Shown: positions 6,537 to 9,873 of the stretch, one piece after another
How positions within the stretch are numbered: position 1 is the stretch's first letter
How the letters are laid out: the number at the start of each line of letters is the position of its first letter
The notes under the pieces: model-generated
The model's input: only the letters and a program-made list of their open reading frames with translations
What the model was told of the DNA's origin: nothing
The model's database searches: none
Source: an uncultured Lachnospiraceae bacterium
GTDB lineage: Bacteria > Bacillota > Clostridia > Lachnospirales > Lachnospiraceae
DNA: 9,873 nt
Assembly (NCBI GenBank): GCA_902803155.1
Contig: CADCOU010000029.1
Location: 1-9,873, forward strand
Direction: 5' to 3'
Program-made: the position numbers and the translations under genes

Positions 6537-6575
6537 ATGAAAAAGACAGGCGTACTCATCACCTGTCTTTTTCAT
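6537..6575. terminator. Bidirectional intrinsic terminator
   Basis: Two perfect 14-base arms, ATGAAAAAGACAGG (6537-6550) and CCTGTCTTTTTCAT (6562-6575), enclose an 11-base loop. Each strand therefore ends its stem in a T-run, giving termination from both sides. It separates the plus-strand small ORF (stop at 6503) from the minus-strand ANTAR gene. The ANTAR stop codon (6572-6574) lies within the right arm, which is unusually tight. Confidence 0.88.
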
Positions 6576-7168
6576 TCATACTCTTCCAGGATTCTCTCTG
6601 CGATCCTTCTCCTGGTCAGCCCCTGATCCATCGCCTGCTTTCCGATCCAGCGGTGGGCCTCATCCTCGGACATGTGCCTGTATTCAACCAGAAGAAACTT
6701 GGCTTTTGTTACGATCCGGAGCTCTTCCATCCTCTCATGCATGGTCTCAGCCTGTTTTTCCAGAGAATGGATCCTGTCCTGGACAGCGGACAGGAACCGT
6801 ATCGCCTTACCCAGCCTGTCGTGCGGAAAAGGTTTGGGAAGAACAAGTATCCCCCTGTCTGTCATTTGATCCAGGATATCCTCGCATCTGTCGGAAGCGA
6901 TGACAAACAGGACCGACGCGCTGCATTGCTGCGTGATGTATACGGCCAGCTGTTCCCCTGTTTCATCCGGCAGCGGCGCGTTGATGATCACAATATCATA
7001 ATACCGCTCCTGAATGCATCGTCTTGCAGCTGCTCCGCTTTTCCTGTAATCCGTCATCGGAAAACCGGACAGAAATCTCATGACTGCCGCGTTGAACTGA
7101 CCGGAGGAAGAAACGATCAGAGCGGAGTGTCGTATGTCCCTCATCATACTCTGGCACATCCTCCCCAT
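6572..7168 (-). CDS. ANTAR-domain response regulator with a degenerate receiver
   Basis: A 198-residue predicted RNA-binding antiterminator. Residues 14-125 form a receiver-like domain (ALIVSSSGQF, YYDIVIINAPLPDETG, GILVLPKPF), 126-150 a helical linker (HSLEKQAETMHERMEELR), and about 140-198 an ANTAR domain (TKAKFLLVEYRHMSEDEAH, RRRIAERILEEYE). ANTAR proteins such as AmiR, NasR and EutV bind paired RNA hairpins to prevent termination. The residue at the phosphorylation site is Asn63, not Asp, and the N-terminal acidic pair is replaced by SSS, while Lys112 remains. Phosphorylation therefore looks impossible, and control is probably by ligand or protein binding. The gene follows the GS-like stop by two bases (TGATAATG), consistent with coupled translation. 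GGGGAGG lies inside the first codons, so a start at Met8 (7147) is also possible. A bidirectional terminator ends the transcript. Confidence 0.85.
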   Translation of the reverse strand: MGRMCQSMMRDIRHSALIVSSSGQFNAAVMRFLSGFPMTDYRKSGAAARRCIQERYYDIVIINAPLPDETGEQLAVYITQQCSASVLFVIASDRCEDILDQMTDRGILVLPKPFPHDRLGKAIRFLSAVQDRIHSLEKQAETMHERMEELRIVTKAKFLLVEYRHMSEDEAHRWIGKQAMDQGLTRRRIAERILEEYE

Positions 7169-7170
7169 TA

Positions 7171-8346
7171 TCAGAGACTGACATAATCTCTCAGAATCCC
7201 CTGGGGGATAATGCTCTTTACAAATGAACTCGCAGCCGCAAGTTCAGCCGCTTCTTTTCTGGAGCGTGGAAGCATCAGGTCTTCTTCCGTCTTCATTTCC
7301 GGGAGATTCAGCTGTTTTTCGATCCCGTACAGGCCCGCGTGGATGAGAAGGGCATAGACAAGATACGGGTTTCCGGAAGCATCCGGTGACCGGAGTTCCG
7401 CCCGTGTCCTGCCCCTGAACGTTTCGATGTACATCAGTTCGGATCTTCCGTCACCGGACCAGTTCACCCGGTCGGGAGCCAGGCTGTGTCCCAGTCTTTC
7501 ATAGGAGTCTTCCGCAGGATTCAGGAAAACAGTCATCTCCCTGATCTTTTCCAGGATACCTGCCGCAGCCTGCCGGATCATGTCATTCCCGTTCCGGTCA
7601 ACCGCATACATATTGATATGATATCCGTTGCCTGGTCTGCCCGGGAGCGGCATGGGTGAAAAGTCCGCAGTCAGGCCGTGTCTGTCAGCCACCGTACTGA
7701 CTACCATCTTAAATGTTTCCATATGGTCTGCCGCCTTCAGCGGTTTCCCGTAATGGAAATCGATCTCATTCTGTCCCGGACCGCGTTCATGATGGGACCG
7801 TTCCGGAGTAAGACCCATCTGTTCGATCGTAAGTGCAATCTCTCTCCTTACATTCTCACACTTATCCCGAGGCGCGATATCCATATATCCCGCTTCGTCA
7901 TACGGGATCTTCGTGGGATTGCCGTCATTATCCTTCTCAAACAGGTAGAATTCCATCTCTGACCCGAAACGGAACTCCACGCCCGCCTGCTTTGCTCTCT
8001 CCACAGCGTCTTTCAGAATCTTCCTGCAGTCAGAAGCGTATGTCTCCCCTTCCGGCGTACATACGTCACAGAGCATCCGCAGTACTCTTCCGCTGTCCGG
8101 TCTCCACGGGAGCACGGTCATAGCAGACGGATCCGGCCTGAGATACAGGACGGCGTATGGGCAGTCTTCAAAGCCTGCTATCCGGCGGGCGTTGATCGCA
8201 ATGCCTTCCTCAAAGGCCTTTTTCATCTCTCCGGGCATGACAGCTATATTTTTCTGTACCCCGAAGGCATCCCGGAATGCCAGACGAATAAACTTCACGT
8301 CTTCATCCTCCAGGTATTTCATCACTTCATCTACTGTATATTCCAT
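7171..8346 (-). CDS. Short, divergent type-I glutamine synthetase family protein
   Basis: A 391-residue GSI homologue; B. subtilis GlnA has 444. Family enzymes join ammonium or amines to glutamate with ATP. The N-terminal beta-grasp domain is present (VKFIRLAFRDAFGVQKNI), and metal ligands can be read: Glu130 and Glu132 (GSEMEF), Glu187 (SHHERGPG), Glu194 (QNEID), His243 (GNGYHIN) and Glu317 (AELRSPD). Several substrate-site positions differ. The flap motif GYEAP reads HSLAP (Leu289 in place of the catalytic Glu), NRSxxIRIP reads GRSELMYIE, and GSSIEGF reads ARRIAGF. About 50 C-terminal residues are missing. It may thus be a catalytically altered GS or a gamma-glutamyl ligase for another amine. 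I chose Met at 8346 because GGAGG stands five bases upstream; an ATG at 8361 has no site. It starts 44 bases after pyrG and is tightly linked to the ANTAR gene. Confidence 0.85.
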   Translation of the reverse strand: MEYTVDEVMKYLEDEDVKFIRLAFRDAFGVQKNIAVMPGEMKKAFEEGIAINARRIAGFEDCPYAVLYLRPDPSAMTVLPWRPDSGRVLRMLCDVCTPEGETYASDCRKILKDAVERAKQAGVEFRFGSEMEFYLFEKDNDGNPTKIPYDEAGYMDIAPRDKCENVRREIALTIEQMGLTPERSHHERGPGQNEIDFHYGKPLKAADHMETFKMVVSTVADRHGLTADFSPMPLPGRPGNGYHINMYAVDRNGNDMIRQAAAGILEKIREMTVFLNPAEDSYERLGHSLAPDRVNWSGDGRSELMYIETFRGRTRAELRSPDASGNPYLVYALLIHAGLYGIEKQLNLPEMKTEEDLMLPRSRKEAAELAAASSFVKSIIPQGILRDYVSL

Positions 8347-8390
8347 ATGCCCCTCCCGCATATCAGTCTCTCATCAGATCCGGTCCTGTC

Positions 8391-9873
8391 TCATGATAGC
8401 ATATCCGCCGGTACCGGCGCATCCTTCTTTGCAGCAGAGCAGCGCACAAATTCCTGAAAGAGTGGATGCGGCCTGTTTGGCCTGGACTTGAACTCAGGAT
8501 GGAACTGAACGCCGATATAGAAAGGATGGCCGCTGATCTCTATCGTTTCCACCAGCGAACCGTCCGGAGACTGCCCGGAGATCACCAGCCCTGCTTCAGA
8601 GAGCACCTCTCTGTACTCATTGTTGAACTCATAGCGATGTCTGTGCCGCTCCGTTATCTCCGAAGTTCCGTAGCAGTTCTCCAGCCTCGTTCCGGGACGG
8701 ATCCGGCAGGGATAGCTTCCAAGCCTGAGTGTTCCGCCTTTATTGACCTCTTCTGACTGTCCCGGCATGAAATCGATCACTTTATGCTCCGTGGCATCGT
8801 GAAATTCCCCTGAGCAGGCATCCCTGATGCCTGCCACGTTACGGGCAAATTCTATCACTGCGATCTGCATCCCCAGACAGATCCCGAGATAAGGAACCTG
8901 CCTCTCCCTTGCATACTGCGCAGCGAGGACCATGCCTTCGATCCCTCTGTCTCCGAAACCGCCCGGTACGATGATCCCGGACACATCCTTCAGCCTGTCG
9001 GCGACATTTTCAGATGTGATCTCCTCAGAATCGATCCATTCGATCCGGACACAGGTCCCCAGGGCAAACCCTGCGTGTGCCAGCGCCTCGGCAACGGACA
9101 GGTAAGCGTCGTGAAGCTGAATGTACTTCCCCACCAGCCCGATCGTGACAGATCCCGATCTGCTCCGGATCGCGTCTACCAGATCCTGCCATTCCCGAAG
9201 ATCCGCCTCCGGCGCGTCCAGTCCGAGTTCCCGGCAGACAATGCCTGAAAAATCCGACTTTTCCAGCATCAGCGGGGCCTCGTACAGACTGTCCAGAGTC
9301 CGGTTCTCGATCACACAGTCCTCTTTCACATTGCAGAACATGGAGATCTTGCGGAAGATGCTCTCCTCCAGCGGCTCATTACATCTCAGTACGATGATGT
9401 CCGGAGAAATGCCCATGCCCTGCAGTTCTTTCACGGAATGCTGCGTCGGTTTTGATTTATGCTCCTCCGATCCGTGGAGGTAGGGAACCAGCGTGACGTG
9501 AATGAACAGGCTGTTCCCCTTTCCGACCTCCAGGGAGATCTGCCGGACCGCCTCAAGAAAAGGCTGTGATTCAATATCTCCCGTGGTTCCCCCGATCTCA
9601 GTGATGACAACATCCGCCCCGGTTTCATTTCCCGTCCGGTAAACAAACTCCTTGATCTCATTTGTGATATGAGGTATGACCTGAACAGTGGATCCCAGAT
9701 ATTCTCCTCTCCGTTCCTTATTGAGAACGTTCCAGTACACTTTTCCGGAAGTCAGATTGGAATACTTCGTGAGATTCTCATCGATGAACCGTTCATAATG
9801 TCCCAGATCAAGGTCTGTCTCAGCCCCGTCTTCCGTAACATATACTTCCCCGTGCTGGTAAGGGCTCATGGTA
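8391..9873 (-). CDS. pyrG: CTP synthase, N-terminus beyond the window
   Basis: CTP synthase aminates UTP to CTP using ATP and ammonia from glutamine, the last step of pyrimidine nucleotide synthesis. The visible part has 493 codons beginning with T-M-SPYQHGEVYV, which corresponds to about residue 50 of B. subtilis PyrG; the missing portion is the N-terminal nucleotide-binding loop segment. Counting from Met at 9869, the synthase domain covers about 1-235 (DLDLGHYERF, ITEIGGTTGDIES, HKSKPTQHSV) and the class-I glutamine amidotransferase domain about 241-480. Its triad is Cys331 (LGICLGMQ), His457 and Glu459 (GVQFHPEF), and the oxyanion region is PGGFGDRG (302-309). A short non-conserved tail (AAKKDAPVPADMLS) ends the protein. 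The frame is intact. No terminator follows within the 44 bases before the GS-like gene, so read-through into that gene and the ANTAR gene is likely. The promoter is outside the window. Confidence 0.97.
   Translation of the reverse strand, partial: TMSPYQHGEVYVTEDGAETDLDLGHYERFIDENLTKYSNLTSGKVYWNVLNKERRGEYLGSTVQVIPHITNEIKEFVYRTGNETGADVVITEIGGTTGDIESQPFLEAVRQISLEVGKGNSLFIHVTLVPYLHGSEEHKSKPTQHSVKELQGMGISPDIIVLRCNEPLEESIFRKISMFCNVKEDCVIENRTLDSLYEAPLMLEKSDFSGIVCRELGLDAPEADLREWQDLVDAIRSRSGSVTIGLVGKYIQLHDAYLSVAEALAHAGFALGTCVRIEWIDSEEITSENVADRLKDVSGIIVPGGFGDRGIEGMVLAAQYARERQVPYLGICLGMQIAVIEFARNVAGIRDACSGEFHDATEHKVIDFMPGQSEEVNKGGTLRLGSYPCRIRPGTRLENCYGTSEITERHRHRYEFNNEYREVLSEAGLVISGQSPDGSLVETIEISGHPFYIGVQFHPEFKSRPNRPHPLFQEFVRCSAAKKDAPVPADMLS

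Noticed and set aside
6938..6943. Fourth GTATAC occurrence
   Set aside because: It lies inside the ANTAR coding region and its flanks (T and G) do not extend the palindrome.
8347..8390. Terminator or separate promoter between pyrG and the GS-like gene
   Set aside because: No hairpin with T-run and no convincing -35/-10 pair can be seen in these 44 bases.
1..9873. CRISPR array, tRNA, rRNA, insertion sequence or phage genes
   Set aside because: No regular direct repeats, cloverleaf-like sequences, terminal inverted repeats or transposase or phage motifs were seen on either strand.

Overview
The window looks like chromosomal DNA from a moderately GC-rich Firmicute of the class Clostridia, most likely a gut Lachnospiraceae-type bacterium. 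I infer this from the mix of intracellular glycoside hydrolases without signal peptides, a DUF362 ferredoxin, a single-domain STAS protein, an ANTAR regulator directly behind a short type-I glutamine synthetase homologue, strong AGGAG-type ribosome binding sites and standard stop codon use. The species cannot be named from the sequence alone.

Layout. Bases 2-1081 (+) hold the C-terminal two thirds or so of a GH36 alpha-galactosidase, cut by the window edge and interrupted by an in-frame TGA at 281-283. It converges, with a 14-base overlap of the 3' ends, on a leftward run of four genes (5530 down to 1068): a DUF362 protein with two [4Fe-4S] ferredoxin motifs, a cytoplasmic GH10 xylanase, a short GH120-like beta-helix protein, and a xylose-isomerase-like TIM-barrel protein. 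Gaps in the run are 27 and 51 bases, and the last two genes overlap by ATGA, so it is probably one operon. Together with the GH36 gene it suggests breakdown of imported xylo-oligosaccharides carrying alpha-galactosyl or similar side chains. The GH36 stop and the missing middle of the beta-helix protein suggest partial decay of the locus.

Bases 5531-5865 contain the leader of that operon, with palindromes sharing a GTATAC core, and a clear leftward intrinsic terminator (5732-5776) for the STAS anti-sigma factor antagonist gene (5866-6174, -). Bases 6175-6437 form a divergent intergenic region with two more palindromes. Beyond it is a probable 21-residue protein gene on the plus strand (6438-6503), with a strong ribosome binding site, followed by a symmetrical bidirectional terminator (6537-6575).

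The right part is a leftward run: CTP synthase pyrG (N-terminus beyond the window), a short divergent type-I glutamine synthetase homologue, and an ANTAR regulator whose receiver domain lacks the phosphorylated aspartate. This looks like a glutamine/nitrogen unit: pyrG consumes glutamine, the GS-like enzyme would make or bind a gamma-glutamyl product, and the ANTAR protein would act on RNA terminators. No tRNA, rRNA, CRISPR array, insertion sequence or phage gene was seen.
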